DNA of 64,000 bases from Kingdonia uniflora (taxonomy: Eukaryota; Streptophyta; Magnoliopsida; Ranunculales; Circaeasteraceae), in assembly GCA_014058105.1 (NCBI GenBank), contig JACGCM010002194.1, positions 310,001 through 374,000 on the forward strand. Direction: 5' to 3'. The notes below the pieces were generated by a model. That model was given only the letters and a program-made list of their open reading frames with translations. It was not told the origin of the DNA and ran no database searches. Below, piece by piece: positions 19,150 through 31,292 of the stretch (position 1 is the stretch's first letter; each line of letters starts with the position of its first letter). Made by a program: the position numbers and the translations under genes.

Positions 19150-22100
19150 AAAGGGTACAACATGCATGTATCCATATTAGGTTAGGATTACTCCCCCTGA
19201 CATTGATCTCCCTCAAGATCTATCTCCCTAAGATATTGATAAATAAAATTATTGTATGCCAATTTCGTGTACCAGCTACTTGAACGTAAGTGGTACAAGG
19301 ATCTTCGTGAATGGGTTTGCAAAATTATCTTCTAAAATATCTTGAATAACGTCAATCTCATTCGCCTTTCATAAGGATGGAATGGCTTCTGTGAAATGTG
19401 CTTCATTTTATTGTCATTGATAAAATTGTTATTGACTTGAATGATGCAAGCTGAGTTACCTTCATACATAGTCAATGTTTTATCTTAGATAGAACATGAC
19501 ACAGTCTTCAGTTGATGTGATATATCTTGGAGCGCAACCATCATTCTCTGCCAGTTTCATGAAGTGTAAGAATCTTCTCGTGGTTCAAGGATGTAACTAC
19601 CGCCATCTGCTTCATCAATCTCTAAGAATCTTTATGTATCCCCATGCATAAACACATAATCCATTTGATAATGGCCTCTATGTGGTCTGATAAGTATTCT
19701 GTATTGGTATGCCCTATAATTTACCGTTACCATTTTGAGTAGAACAGACCTCAGTCTTTTATAGCGATCAGATACCTCAGAATGTGCATAATCTTACTTC
19801 AGTACCTTTTGGTAGGAACAGAACTATAACAAGCCAAATGGTTCACTGCGAATAAGTCATCGTGTCTAGTATACGTACCCAACTATCTATAGCAAAACAC
19901 ATCCTAGCTATGGTGTCACAGCCCTAGGAGTTTCTCCTCCCATTAAGATAGTAAAAGATGCCATTGTCTGCATCCAAGTGATAGACGCGCAGTAAACGAC
20001 TTAGTAACGTGCGCTACATCCATACCAAAGTTTTAGATAACTCTTCCGATATATATTACTTGATGTACGAGTATGCCACTACCAAGATGTTCATTCTATA
20101 AATCGAGACACTACTTGATTTCCCAAGGTCTTTTATTTCGAATTCTTTTTCGAGGTATTCGGTGGCTTTCGCGATCTCCCATGGAGTTCTAATAATATCC
20201 AAATAATTTAGTACATTATTATGATAACACTGGAGCTAATTTTTGTGTTCTAAATAAAAATGCATGGACAGATAAGGATATTTGTAAAGTCCCCGACCTT
20301 CAAATATTCAGCCAACTTACTATGTGTTATGGGGCCTGATTGCCTCAAGTCAACAATAGCTTTTCTAGTTTCATTACGTACACACCTCGTGTATCGGGCA
20401 TAATTGCTTCCAGAAGCTTATACCTCCCCAAGTAGCTTCATATAGATATTTGTATCTAGTTTGTCATATAGATACGTAGTATTTATATTAGCCGCATGTC
20501 TAGCTTGTCCTCGATAACTTGATAGACTGATTAATACCAAATCTTTATAGCATTCATAACCGGGTAAAAGGTAACATTGTAATCGATGCTAGATCTCTTA
20601 AAAAATTTATGGGCAACTAGTCTTGCCTTGACCAAATTATCTCTCCAAGTTAATCATGTTTCCGTACCATTCCTTTTTATAACCAACAGGCTCTATGGTA
20701 TCACTTCATATTATACTAGCAAGCTGAGCTCCGCTTAGATTCCAGACGCCCACTTTGGCCAATGTACATCAACACACAGTCGTCTGCAATAAGTGGTTTT
20801 GAATCCTCATCCTTGATGGTGAGCATAACAACAAATATGAATACCTTGTCGACAAATGTCTATTGAACGATCCTACGTTATGCTTATTACATACTTTTAA
20901 TATATCGATATCTTCTTATTATCATACGTATGTACTTCCCCGGGCTAGTCCCGTAATGCATCAACTGGTCGTGTAGCTACTATTGCCTCATCGATAAATA
21001 GTTCTATCATCGATGAACTCACTACACCATTAGCCATATTTGTCCCATGTTCTGAAGCTCTCCGGCTTAGAATACTTTATTCCAATGATGTTCTATACTA
21101 AGCACGAGCCTCAAATTCATTTGCGGTACTAATTCCCCCATAACGTTCAAATGTGTAGGTATATTACTTGCAGGTACATACACTTACAATACTTCAATAA
21201 TGTCTATGAATGTGTTTGATAATTTATTTGCGACCAATTGGAGATTTCTAATCCATTGAACCTTATTGTCACCTAACTTATGTATAGGGATCTAGATGAG
21301 ACAACGATGATATTTTCCAACTAATCTTGGAAACATCCTCAGCATTGACTGTCATATCTCCCTCTAATGTTGGGAATATCATCTTATCAAAGTAATAATT
21401 ATTTGCTCTGCAGTATGTATGTCGCCAGTGGGTTTTAAATATCTGGTAATAGATACGAATTATAACCCACATAATATCAGGGCGATGTTGAGGGCCCCAT
21501 CTTTATATATTATGGTGGTGTAATTGGCACCTGTATGGAAAATCCAAACGTTCATCGATGGGCGACACCGGGCTCTGACCAATTACTAGTCACTTTTGGA
21601 AAAAAATTAATGATTTGCTATGGGATGAACCCTAATTAGTATTGTGGGAGCAATAATATATATCTCACACACTAGCCGAAAGCGGTGATCGTAATAATAG
21701 TGGCCTAGCGATTATCCTAAATCGCTTGATTAGGTTATCCGCTAATCTTGAGTTAGGTATGGTATGTGGTTCTTATGATACTCGATCATCTATCCTATTT
21801 AAAGGTTAAATAATCATCAAAAGCCTGTGAGTCCAACTCCCAATCCCCCATCAAGTTACATCGATCAACTTTGATCGATTAATTCAAGAACTAAGCCTGT
21901 GATTGAATGATCAAAGTGAGAAGTCGTGCTAACGTTGCATTCATAAATTTTAATATAGGCAAATGTAAGACCATCTCCTATATGTGTCCATTATAACCAT
22001 AAATACTCAAGTAGGCTACTATATGGATGGATAGGTCCACATGTGTCTCCATGGATGTAGTTGGAGTAAAGGTTGGAGGTCATATTCTACCTTGGTTATA

Positions 22101-22920
22101 CTAGGATGAAATAATAGACTTTCCTTGAAAATAATCATTACACGTACACTCTCTGAATCTTCTCTCTTTTTAAAGAAAGTTGAGATGTAATCTTGATAAT
22201 CCTCCTCATTATCCTAGCCTGGAGGAGTGTATTAGAAATCATTCTAATAGCATGGTCTAACCTTTAAACATGGAAGGAATGTACAAAACCTTGTTTGTTA
22301 GTTTCTCCGATAGTCATTATGTGATAAGCATTATCATGTATCTCCCTGAACTCGGTAAAATCTGGGTAGATTTACTAGTATATAAAGTGGACAAGATACT
22401 CGGTATTGTACCATTAGAGAGTAATAGTGTGATGTGCGTAGTACGTTCTATCAGGTTGGCCATGCCAATGATATTCGTGACATCCCCGATATACTAGGTT
22501 AGAGACAAGAAATATGTTCATTTCTCAAAAGGATAGAGTGCGTGGTACTAATGTCTCTTAGACATGTGTCGTAACTCATCTGATTATCGAATGAACAGAT
22601 AAATCAATAGGCGGGTTGTATATAGTAGATCAACTATCATACATTGAATTTAACTACTTCTTAAGCAATAAATTTGAATAATCACAATTTAGAAAAAAAA
22701 TAAAAATCTCATGTATGTCATGAGCACTTTCTTGAAACATAAATGATTTGATCCTAACATAATCAAAAATACTAACAAAAAGTAAATCAGGTATCTGGAG
22801 AAAAGAAACTACTAGTGCTCTCTACTATGACATCACAAATCAACTAAGATATTGCAATGGATTACTCCGTATATTGATCCATGCCAGTACCAGTTTCGCC
22901 GAATAAGTCTGAAGCTACAA
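19150..22920 (-). pseudogene. pol: Copia 1 pol remnants (integrase, RT, RNase H)
   Basis: Read on the minus strand with many breaks. Integrase-start-like HGDTCGPIHPYSSLLEYL lies near 22050. The post-integrase/RT-entry block (IFKTHWRHTYCRANNYYFDK, then FPTLEGD) is near 21472-21290 and matches the Copia 'YLEPLTGD...FADCHF' region. RNase H-like NSACIIQVNNNF and KMKHISQKPFHPYE lie near 19470-19370, with FTKILVPLTFK after them. Order and spacing are those of a Copia pol about 3.7 kb long. No intact domain remains. Confidence 0.7.
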
Positions 22921-22979
22921 ACTCTACAGGGGCTGAGTCAGTGCCAATAGCTGCGTGGCGAGTCTAGACTCTGTTATCT

Positions 22980-23818
22980 CTGGCAACCCGTGGTGCTAGG
23001 CATTTCCATGCCCAGTGTTTGGTGCCACTGCAGTTAAAGCAAGGAGATCCATAATTTGTCTTCTATTCCTTCTTCACATTTCCTGATTTGCCAGATTTCT
23101 AAAATCCTTTACCTTTTTTAGGGTCAATGAGTTTTTGGTTCCCGCCCTTCCTATTTCCCTTGTATACTCTCCTTCCCTTTCCATATTTGTATCCCTTAAT
23201 TGCATAGTTGTTTCCCTGAAATTGAACATTGTGTGATGCGGGCAACGACACACTCCCAGAAGACCGCATTGCATAATTCGTCATCAAATGTTCATCGTTC
23301 TGCTTAGAGAGGAGTAATGCCTGAATCAAGACTTCATGAGTCATAATATTCTCTCGCCGATATTACCTCCGAAGCGTAATATTGCTAGCATGGAAAGTTG
23401 ATAGAGTCTTCTCTACCATTTTACCATTAGTAACTTACTTCTCACACAGCTCAAGTGTAGAAGTAATTTTATGGACTGCTAAGTTATAATCAGCGATGGT
23501 CCTAAAATCTTGGAACTGGAAGGTGTTCCATTGTTGCATCACTTTTGGGAGCATAATGGTCTTTTGTTGACCATAACACCCATTTATGCTTGCCCATAAG
23601 TCAACTGGCTCAACCTTGCTGAGGTATTTAGTCTTCAGGTCATCCTGAATATGATGACGAGGGATAAACAAGGCCTTTACTTTGTTGTTGCCAATGAAGA
23701 TGGTCTTCTGTTGACCAAGAAACTTCAAGAACAAGATAACATCAGTATACCAAGTGAGGTAATTAGCTCCAGTAAAAAGCAATAGAGGAAATTTAACATT
23801 CTTAAGTTTCGCAGACAT
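22980..23818 (-). pseudogene. gag: Copia 1 gag with intact CCHC zinc knuckle
   Basis: A minus-strand start, MSAKLKNVKFPLLLFTGANY, opens a 127-codon frame (23818 to 23435) with the Copia gag (UBN2-type) layout: GANYLTWYTDVILFLKFLG, LSKVEPVDLWASING, FQDFRTIADYNLAVHKITS. The frame stops after LELCEK. In another frame, near 23043-22999, CFNCSGTKHWAWKC fits C-x2-C-x4-H-x4-C exactly. A basic region precedes the knuckle. The product would bind element RNA in particles. Confidence 0.82.
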
Positions 23819-24475
23819 CTGTTATGCAAACTATAGATTGTAATTATTAACAATTCTTGATAAACATTTCAAATGCATTATAGATAAATCATAGTACTTA
23901 GAATAACATAAAATAAACTATTTCTACTCATATTATAGTTGAACATTATTCTTATTCTAAAACCCGTGAAATTCTTTTCGAATAACTAAATCCCAATTTT
24001 ACCCCGTAAAATGACGATCTTAATCTTAGATGTGCGTTTTAATAGAATTTTAGCCAAGATTACTATTCAAAACTACTAGATGTGTGCGTTCTTTAATTAT
24101 TCTAACAATTAGGTTGTTTTAATCCCTAAGGTTTTATAAGGTTTGTATATTCTAGTCAAATAACCCTATTTATTATAAATAAGAGCGGTATTAGATGTTT
24201 TGCTCACAAGTAATCCAACTCTGAAGTCTATTGGGTTTATAAGATAGGTAGATTATGCATGTCTTTGGACTAACATTCTAGGGTTACTATAAGTTGCTAT
24301 CAGTGACTATATACCTTTAAATGTTATCATGTATTATCTAATTGTAACTAGATACGTAAAATTAGTTTATCCGACACCAAGTTTTTAGAAATAAGACTAA
24401 GTCAATTCCTAATTGAGCTATAATTATTTGTCATTAATAATTAACTGTGATTTAGATATGACTCCTAGTCGTATT

Positions 24476-25655
24476 CTAAATTAGTCTTAGTTTCGTATTA
24501 TCTATGATCCCTGATCATGATAATTAGTATCTTAGAAGAGTACTATTAATATCATATTAGCTATCGTAAGATACTTAAATAGGTATTAATCCATTTACTT
24601 ACATCACATATAAGTGAGTCAGTTTTCCTATACAAGACACCTATTTCCCAAAAAATTAAAAAAAAAATTCATAAAAATAATTAAAAATAGGTCCACCAAG
24701 GGGTAGGTCCAGTCAATAAAAAATTTTCAAAAAAAATTAAACTCTCTAGAGCCAATTTAATGTCTAAACCGGTTCTATACCAGTCTGGCTTGGTATGGGT
24801 TAAGACTTGGAATGGGTTGACTAGTCTGGACTGGTTTGACCAAGTTAAACCATGTGCCACATGTCACCCAATAGGTACTACCACGTGTCAAAATTTTGAA
24901 CTTCAACATGTCACCCAAAAATAACTGCCACGTGGCACAATTTTGTGTTGCTACGTGTCATACGCGTGTCCACAAGTTGGATTGCCACGTGTCATGCCTA
25001 AGGCATGCCACTATATATGCCAAATACTGCATTAGCATGTGGCATGCCACTGTCCTGCCACGTGTTAACATGGTTAACCCTATCTGCCACGTCAGCATGG
25101 GTGGGTCCCACTGCCACCTGTCCTTGACACTTATCACTGCCACATCAGCAATAGATCAAGAATGATCCAGTCCAATTTCAAAAGTTGGATTGGATTTGAT
25201 GACGTCATAAATAGGTATTAAATAAAAAAATAAAATAAATAATTAACCTAGCTGACAGTATGACCTAAATATGCTATTTTTTGTCGTAAATTACACAGTT
25301 TCAACGCCAATTTTTTAGCGATTGGGACATCTCCCTGAGACGTTCCATATACCGATGTGATCGTTGTGGAATAGACTACGCACCAAAATTGATTTTGCAT
25401 CAATCCAATCTCCATAGCAATCGTTATTTTAGTTTGAAAATAGTCATTTTATAAAGGTTAAAAATCACTAAAAATAACCTTTTAATCCAAAAAAAATGTA
25501 TTAATGATATAATTCATGTCTAGATATCTTATATCATAGAAGAAACAATTAATAGATAGAAATTTCAAAATAGGTAAAAAATATATCTTACAACGCAAAA
25601 ATCCAAAAAATACATTGATTTAGAGAGTTATTTCTCCATTCTAATCCATTAGCTC
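24476..25655. other. Extra leader segment of Copia 1 absent from Copia 2
   Basis: Copia 2 reads CTCCTAGTCG directly into TGCTGATAACG at 63612-63632. Copia 1 has the same CTCCTAGTCG at 24464-24473, then about 1.2 kb, then TGCTGATAACG at 25660. The extra DNA has no visible gene but contains the GCCACGTGTCA array and a TGACGTCA site. It is either an insertion here or a deletion in Copia 2. Confidence 0.65.
24849..25150. promoter_or_regulatory. Array of about 11 GCCACGTGTCA-like (G-box/ABRE-like) motifs
   Basis: Close variants of GCCACGTGTCA recur about every 25-30 bp: ACCACGTGTCA, GCCACGTGGCA, GCTACGTGTCA, GCCACGTGTCA, GCCACGTGTTA, GCCACGTCAGC, GCCACATCAGC and others. Four contain perfect CACGTG. 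A TGACGTCA palindrome follows at 25200, overlapping an ATAAATAGG TATA-like word at 25207. CACGTG and TGACGTCA are established plant bZIP/bHLH sites. Regulatory function here is inference. Confidence 0.6.
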
Positions 25656-25658
25656 TCT

Positions 25659-25670
25659 GTGCTGATAACG
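25659..25670 (-). other. PBS-like motif of Copia 1
   Basis: Minus-strand CGTTATCAGCAC directly follows the 5' LTR. Copia 2 has the identical 12-mer at 63621-63632. It differs from the common plant Copia PBS TGGTATCAGAGC. Confidence 0.6.
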
Positions 25671-25848
25671 TGTTGGATAATAATGGATATTACTCTATTG
25701 GTTGATCACAAGAAATAATATAAAAAAAGAGTTGGGATATCTTTATTGAATAATATCTCTCAATAAACTCAGAGGTTATGTTACCGAAGCATAACCCAAT
25801 ATGAGGCTATCTATATCTACTCAAACTCTCCCCATAAACCCTAAATGG
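25671..25848 (-). repeat. Copia 1 5' LTR, truncated
   Basis: It starts TGTTGGATAATAATGG on the plus strand and matches the left LTR to AAACCCTAAATGG, then stops. About 90 bp of the outer end is missing, so no target duplication can be tested. Confidence 0.75.
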
Positions 25849-26039
25849 TTGAAATGCAATTATAAAGTGCTACTTTTTTACCTCATGATTTGCATTGCAA
25901 GACATTTGCAAATACATTGAATTTACATTTGCAATGAATTTGCATCGAACCAAACTGAGTTGGAGATTTGGTGGTTTCACCTTAATCTAAAACAGTATAA
26001 TATGATAGCCTTAAAAATCAGATCGGGTTGGGAATTTGT

Positions 26040-26150
26040 AAGTTTTGTGGTCCAAATACAACCTAACCCTAAATTGGACTGGTTTATCGCCTTATCATCG
26101 ATTTCCATGATCCAAGGTAAGTTAAAAGTTTTTTATTTACCTCTCACTTA
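26040..26150. repeat. Duplicated host segment, copy 2 (left of Harbinger)
   Basis: Matches 18568-18665. It ends in CTCTCACTTA where the Harbinger element starts and resumes at 32941 with TTATCTCTCTTCC. Confidence 0.75.
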
Positions 26151-26165
26151 GAGCAAGTCCAGCAA
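26151..26165 (+). repeat. Left terminal inverted repeat of Harbinger
   Basis: GAGCAAGTCCAGCAA, pairing with the right end at 32926-32940 with three mismatches, next to TTA. Confidence 0.8.
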
Positions 26166-26559
26166 AACGTTTGGGTATGGGTGTGGGCTCTGACAGGGGG
26201 CTCACAAAAAACCCAACCCACACCCGGCCTCTCCTAGCAGCAGGTTTGGATTTGTGACGTGTATTTTTTTTAGAGGAGTTCAAAACACCGCGCAGTATTC
26301 ATTTTACCGCCGCTTCAACTGTTAAGAAAAAATCAGTTCCAACTCGAGTTTTATAACAGTGTTTCCTCATTTCTCTCTCTTAATTCGAAGGTATACCTAA
26401 ATTTTTTCCAATTTCTTTCAAAACATAATAGATATGCCAGAGGGTGACCCAAACCCTAGTACATTACCTGGCTTTAGAGTGACAAGAGATCCAGAGTGAG
26501 CGGTAACTCGATCGAGGTCTGGAAGGAAAAAAAGAGAGTAAAATTTAAAGATGTACAAC

Positions 26560-27881
26560 AAAATCATGGATAACTATACTCACCCCAAGAAAACTACCCG
26601 CGGAGGTTTATTACTCAACTCCCAGACGATGTCAGTCATATCTATTACACTGGCAAGGAACTCACGGTAAGTTTTTGTTTAATTGTGAATTTGTTATTTC
26701 CATAATTCAAGTGTTTGACAAAATGCTCCAATGAACAAAATCGGGATTCGATGCGTCCGCACGACACAATCACTACGGTGATCAAAGTTTAGAAGGAGAT
26801 ATCCACAGTTTTGGCAATTAGGGATGCCGTGGTAAAGATATTCGGTAGCTTTATGGATATACGCTTGGGTAATTTTGATAATCGGCTAATTCTGGCGTTA
26901 ACAGAGCGTTGGTAGCCGACAACGCATACTTTTCTATTCCCATGTGTGAAGATAGGGGTCAATCCATTGGATTTCTAGATGCTGATATCATTGTCAATCG
27001 GCCGATATCCGACACAGGTGCCGTATGACGATGTATCGAGTATTTTTATCCAATGCGAGACCATTGCTCCCCCGTATTGAATCCAATAATAATATAAAGA
27101 GTGGGAACGTCAACATTTCATATTTGAGGATGTACTTGACCATTACAAGTGATCGGGATGATGAAATTACCATTGCTCGTGCTTTTATCCTCTTTATGGT
27201 GGGATATTTGTGGTTCCAAATGGCCAACGACACCGTCCCACTTGGATATCTCGCGGCCGTGGCCGATTTGGACGAAGCTGCCGAATATGACCGGGGTTAT
27301 GCTATTCTTACTTCCCTGCGCCATAGTTTAGATATCGCAGTCACGACCGGGGGTGCCATTACTGGATTTTCCCAACTTCTTGAGGTACACTAATATTTTT
27401 TCCTTACAAGCTACAAATCAAATATCTTCCAATAAATATATATAATATAATTTTTAATTACTTTTTAAGTTTTTCTGAAATACAATATTAGTTCTACGAG
27501 TATTGTAGGGTTGGTCACCCTATTGTTAAGGAAGAGGTTAAGTTCTTATCCTATCCGCGCCTCAGAGCATGGGAGAGGGGGAATAGGAAGAAAATAAATG
27601 ACCAGACAACCAATTTGTTTATACTTAGCAGATGCCACATTGACCACCAGACTATTGAGATGATCACCTAGCGACCTTGGTTGGATTATGCGGTGTCTGA
27701 GTTAGATGACGTATGGACTGCGTCGCTCCTATCCCGTAAGAGGATGTCACTTCAAGTCCCAAATGGAAACTGCGAGTATTACTTGGGGGATAGATATTGG
27801 AGGCAGTTGACTAGCACTATGGGTATTCCTTTGGATCCTCTGCTTAGCATGTTGCCACATCTTAGTCTAACAAATTTATAG
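26560..27881 (+). pseudogene. Captured plant mobile domain (PMD) gene fragment
   Basis: Three exon-like blocks. The first ends LPDDVSHIYYTGKELT at a GTAAGT donor (26667). The second starts after an AG at 26711 and contains LILALTERW-stop-PTTHTFLFPC, IARAFILFMVGYLWF, LGYLAAVADLDEAAEYDRG and ITGFSQLLE before a GT at 27385. The third (from 27492) continues in phase as FYEYCRVGHP and later LDYAVSELDDVW. The ERW...THTF, alpha-helical ARAF and E-Y-F-like blocks are those of the PMD (MAIN-like, 'phosphatase 7 long form homolog') family. Stops show it is not functional here. Consensus splice sites show the gene was captured with introns. Confidence 0.72.
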
Positions 27882-28620
27882 GCAATGTAACAGGCAGGCT
27901 TTGTTGACTGTGACCAATTTGTGATAGGGGAGGAGTGAGAGACTTATGCCCCATACTGGGCTGGTTAAACTGAGGAGGTAGGCCACCTGTTGATAGATTC
28001 CCAGAGGATGGGGAATATAGATCTATTCAGACCCACTGCACTCAGAGATGGTATTACACCCGTGGTGGTTATGTCATCATTGATTCATAGCTTATCCCAG
28101 GACTTCAGTTTGCCTGGCGAACCCGATGGACCAGACCTGGGGTGACACATGGAGTAGACAGGGAGGCATGAGATGCTCTCCATTCACCACTTAGGGACCT
28201 GCCACCCATGTCTACTTCCTACGGTGCAAAGGAGTTGTAGTACCCGACTCATGGTATGCGGTGACTTTGCCTTGCAAAGTCTGAGCGGGATGCCCAGACG
28301 ATCCAGGAGTTAACTGTTGAGAACACTACTATGAGGAGGAACATGGACATTTTAGACGACCAACTATATTCGCATGTAAGTAATTTATTTATTCTTTTCT
28401 TTTTGTAATGTAATATTTATTTTGTCAAAATCTAAATAAATTTTCTTTATCCTGTTCAGAACCTACATCTAAGGAGCGGGAGTGAGGTACGGGTGATACC
28501 GCTACCACCTGGAGGTGGTGCAAGGACGAGACAGGGGACCCATGGATCTAGTCTGCGAACCAGGGGAGCTAGTAGCTAGTAGCCACAAGGGGCCAGGTAC
28601 TGGAGATGATTTTGGCCCGT
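27882..28620. other. Possible further 3' exon of the captured PMD gene, unproven
   Basis: Plus-strand translation has short open pieces with W, R and G-rich content and a GTAAGT-like donor near 28376. A segment near 28460-28570 is rich in GGTG and GGAC. No clear domain. It probably belongs to the captured gene because PMD proteins usually continue past this point. Confidence 0.3.
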
Positions 28621-28877
28621 CTCAGTAGATATAGGTATTTTTTATGTTTTTGTAAACGTAATCTTTTATTGTAAACATCAGTGTTGCCTGGTTTCTATTG
28701 TAGAATTTTGTTTCTCTATATAAGTACTTGTACGACCTGATGTTCCATTTCCTTATATAAATCAATATTAATAAATTTATTTTGAGTCTTGAATTTAAAT
28801 ATAAATACAATTACAATTCCTAAAATAGTAGTTCTACGCACGAAATGAAATTCAATACATATACAATTACACTTAAT

Positions 28878-29386
28878 CCATCATTCACGACTTATGTAGG
28901 GATTAAACCAAGACCATTCAATAAGGGGGAACGGATCCCGTCCATAGTTGGAAAGTTGGTAATTTGCTGGAAACTCATCAGGCGGGACATAGTTTTGGTA
29001 AAAAATATTGTATGGAGTCTCAAACGGGAACGTCTGGTTATATTTCTCATACCATTCATCTCTGGCTTCACGGAGAATATAGGCTAGTAGAACACCTCTG
29101 ACCCGCCTATCAATACTCATCCGTATCGCATGAAACTTATCACATTTAGCCTTAAGAACATTCTACATATTGTATAAATCTCCATGAGGGTATTGAAGTT
29201 CTGTGCACACCCTGAATTGGACATGAACATTATTCTATAACTGATTGAAGTTGAGTTATCAGAGAGGTGGATTATCAACAAAATACTGCCAGGATGCGGT
29301 CAGGGCCCAGTCTTCATTTCAGCCAAATATCACCGAAGAATCCTGTGTCAGAGCTAAAAAACTCAGCATTGTTGAGTTCAAGTAGA
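28878..29386 (-). pseudogene. Unrecognised minus-strand coding remnant inside Harbinger
   Basis: A minus-strand frame reads DWALTASWQYFVDNPPL, then after stops VHVQFRVCTELQYPHGDLYN, VLKAKCDKFHAIRMSIDRRV and RGVLLAYILREARDEWYEKY, ending NPYISRE at 28881. The composition looks like real protein (W, C, R, charged helices) rather than random AT-rich translation, with three or four stops. I do not recognise the family. It lies between the PMD fragment and the transposase. Confidence 0.4.
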
Positions 29387-29625
29387 TGACCTATTATCAT
29401 AACATTTCTAGCCAATATATATATAAAGCAAAAAGTAGCCATTGTGATCCAAAACTAGCTATTGTAAAAAAAATACTACGCGCGATATTCTTTTTACCGC
29501 CAATTACACTGATTTCCAACACCCACTTCTTCTTCTTTACCCCCCTTTTACACTTCTTTTTACTGTTGGAAACTTATTCCCCCTTCACCGTTAATACCTT
29601 TCTCTCAACTCCACAGCCTCAAATG

Positions 29626-30902
29626 TCTTATTTATCATCTTATTCAACCATTGATGATCCTCTATGTGTATCGTCGTCCTCCTCTGACGATCTTATGTTT
29701 GATTGTGCGGCAGAAATTTATGTTCTGTACCAAAATGTAATAAACCTAGCAGTACATTATGCAACTTCGAGTCACAACAGGAGTATCATGGGCCATAAGG
29801 ATAAGAGAAAGAAGCGAGATCACCCATTGGGGAATTACAACATTATATAGGACTACTTCAAGCCGGGGTGCTCATATGAGCTAGAAGAATTTCGGTGATG
29901 TTTATGTATGAGTAGATACATGTTTATGCATATATTCGATGCAGTCGTTGTACATGATCATTACTTTGTCCAAAAACCCAATAATACTGGTATTATGGGG
30001 TTATCACCGTATCAAAAGGTAGTCGCGACACTGGGTTTCCTAAGCTATGGTGTTGCGGCAGATCTTTTTGACAAGTATATTTGAATAGGAGAAAATATAA
30101 CCTTGTTAAGTATGGAAAAGTTTTGTGTTGCAGTTATACAAATTTTTTATGAGGAATATCTTCGAGCACCAAACCCGGCCGACATCGAAAGGTTTAAAGC
30201 GATCGGAGAGTCACAGGGATTTCCCAGCATGTTAGGAAGCCTTGATTGTATGTATTGGATATGGAAAAATTGTCCCATAGCTTGGCACAGTCAATTTATT
30301 GGTCATTCCCCTAAGGCAATACTGATTCTTGAAGCTGTAGCTTCATATGACCTTTGGATTTGGCATGTTTTTTTTGGGTTACCAGGGTCTAACAATGATA
30401 TTAATGCCCTGTAACAATCACATCTTTTTGCTGACCTGGCTGATGGTATCGACCTACCTTGCAATTATACAATTACTGGAAAAACTTATGATATGGGGTA
30501 TTACCTAGCGGATGACATATACCCCAAATGGGGAACACTTGTCCAAACCATATCCAATCCGGTTACATCGAAACAATTTTTTTTTCCCAATAACAAGAAA
30601 GTTGATAAAAAGATGTTGAATGAGCGTTTGGGATTTTACAATTACGGTTCAATATTATAAAACATTATGCTAAATTGTAGAAACCCCAGGTTTTGAACAA
30701 TGTCATGAAGGCGTGCGTGATAATATACAATATGATCTTCGAATATGAACAATGTTCATTCCCATCATACTTAGACTACAATCCGGCTGATCCATCAACT
30801 ATTGAAGCAAGGCGAACGGTACAATATTGTACACGAACGCGGAACAATAAAATCTTTTATATCGAAAATGAACTGCATTCAAAGTCAAGAACTGCACTTT
30901 GA
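29626..30902 (+). pseudogene. PIF/Harbinger DDE transposase
   Basis: Starts MSYLSSYSTIDDPLCVSSSS. After a stop near 29850 come GLSPYQKVVATLGFLSYGVA and the well-conserved block FPSMLGSLDCMYWIWKNCP (first Asp), WHSQFIGH, LEAVASYDLWIWHVFFGLPG and SNNDINAL (second Asp). After another stop come YDMGYYLADDIYPKWGTLVQ and NERLGF (third acid), and the typical tail VMKACVIIYNMIFE at 30693-30790. This is the DDE_4 family order. Four or more stops or shifts inactivate it. Transposase would cut at the TIRs and target TTA. Confidence 0.88.
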
Positions 30903-31292
30903 TCTAAATGATGATCTAATCTAGCATTTGTGGGTCGTGAAGGGAAATCTTCAAACCTAGTACTTCATTTCTTGTATTATCTGAGGGTTCTTGATGTAAT
31001 TTAATGTTTTTTATCGGACAAGTTTATTAAACAATAAATATATATTGCATTAATCTTGTATTTGTTTTAACGTAATATTTTCGAAAATAAAGATTTCGAA
31101 AACATGATTATATTCTTCAATAACAAAGTACATTATTCAAACGATTACATTATTGGAAGGTAAACTACATTCTTGGAAAAAAAAACTTCTATATACAGCA
31201 AAGTTAAATTACATTTCATCACCACATCATGTACCTGGTACGCCCCTCTTGGCCAGACGTTTTATGACCTTAGCTTGCCTTTGCAGATAGTA

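Larger units (their letters stand above)
18689..25848 (-). mobile_element. Ty1/Copia retrotransposon 1, antisense, degenerate
   Basis: LTR-like ends lie at 18689-18954 and 25671-25848. On the minus strand the order is leader, gag, zinc knuckle, integrase, RT and RNase H, the Copia order with integrase before RT. A near relative lies at 57824-63930. Many stops occur. The internal part is about 1.2 kb longer than in Copia 2 because of extra leader sequence at about 24476-25655. Confidence 0.85.
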
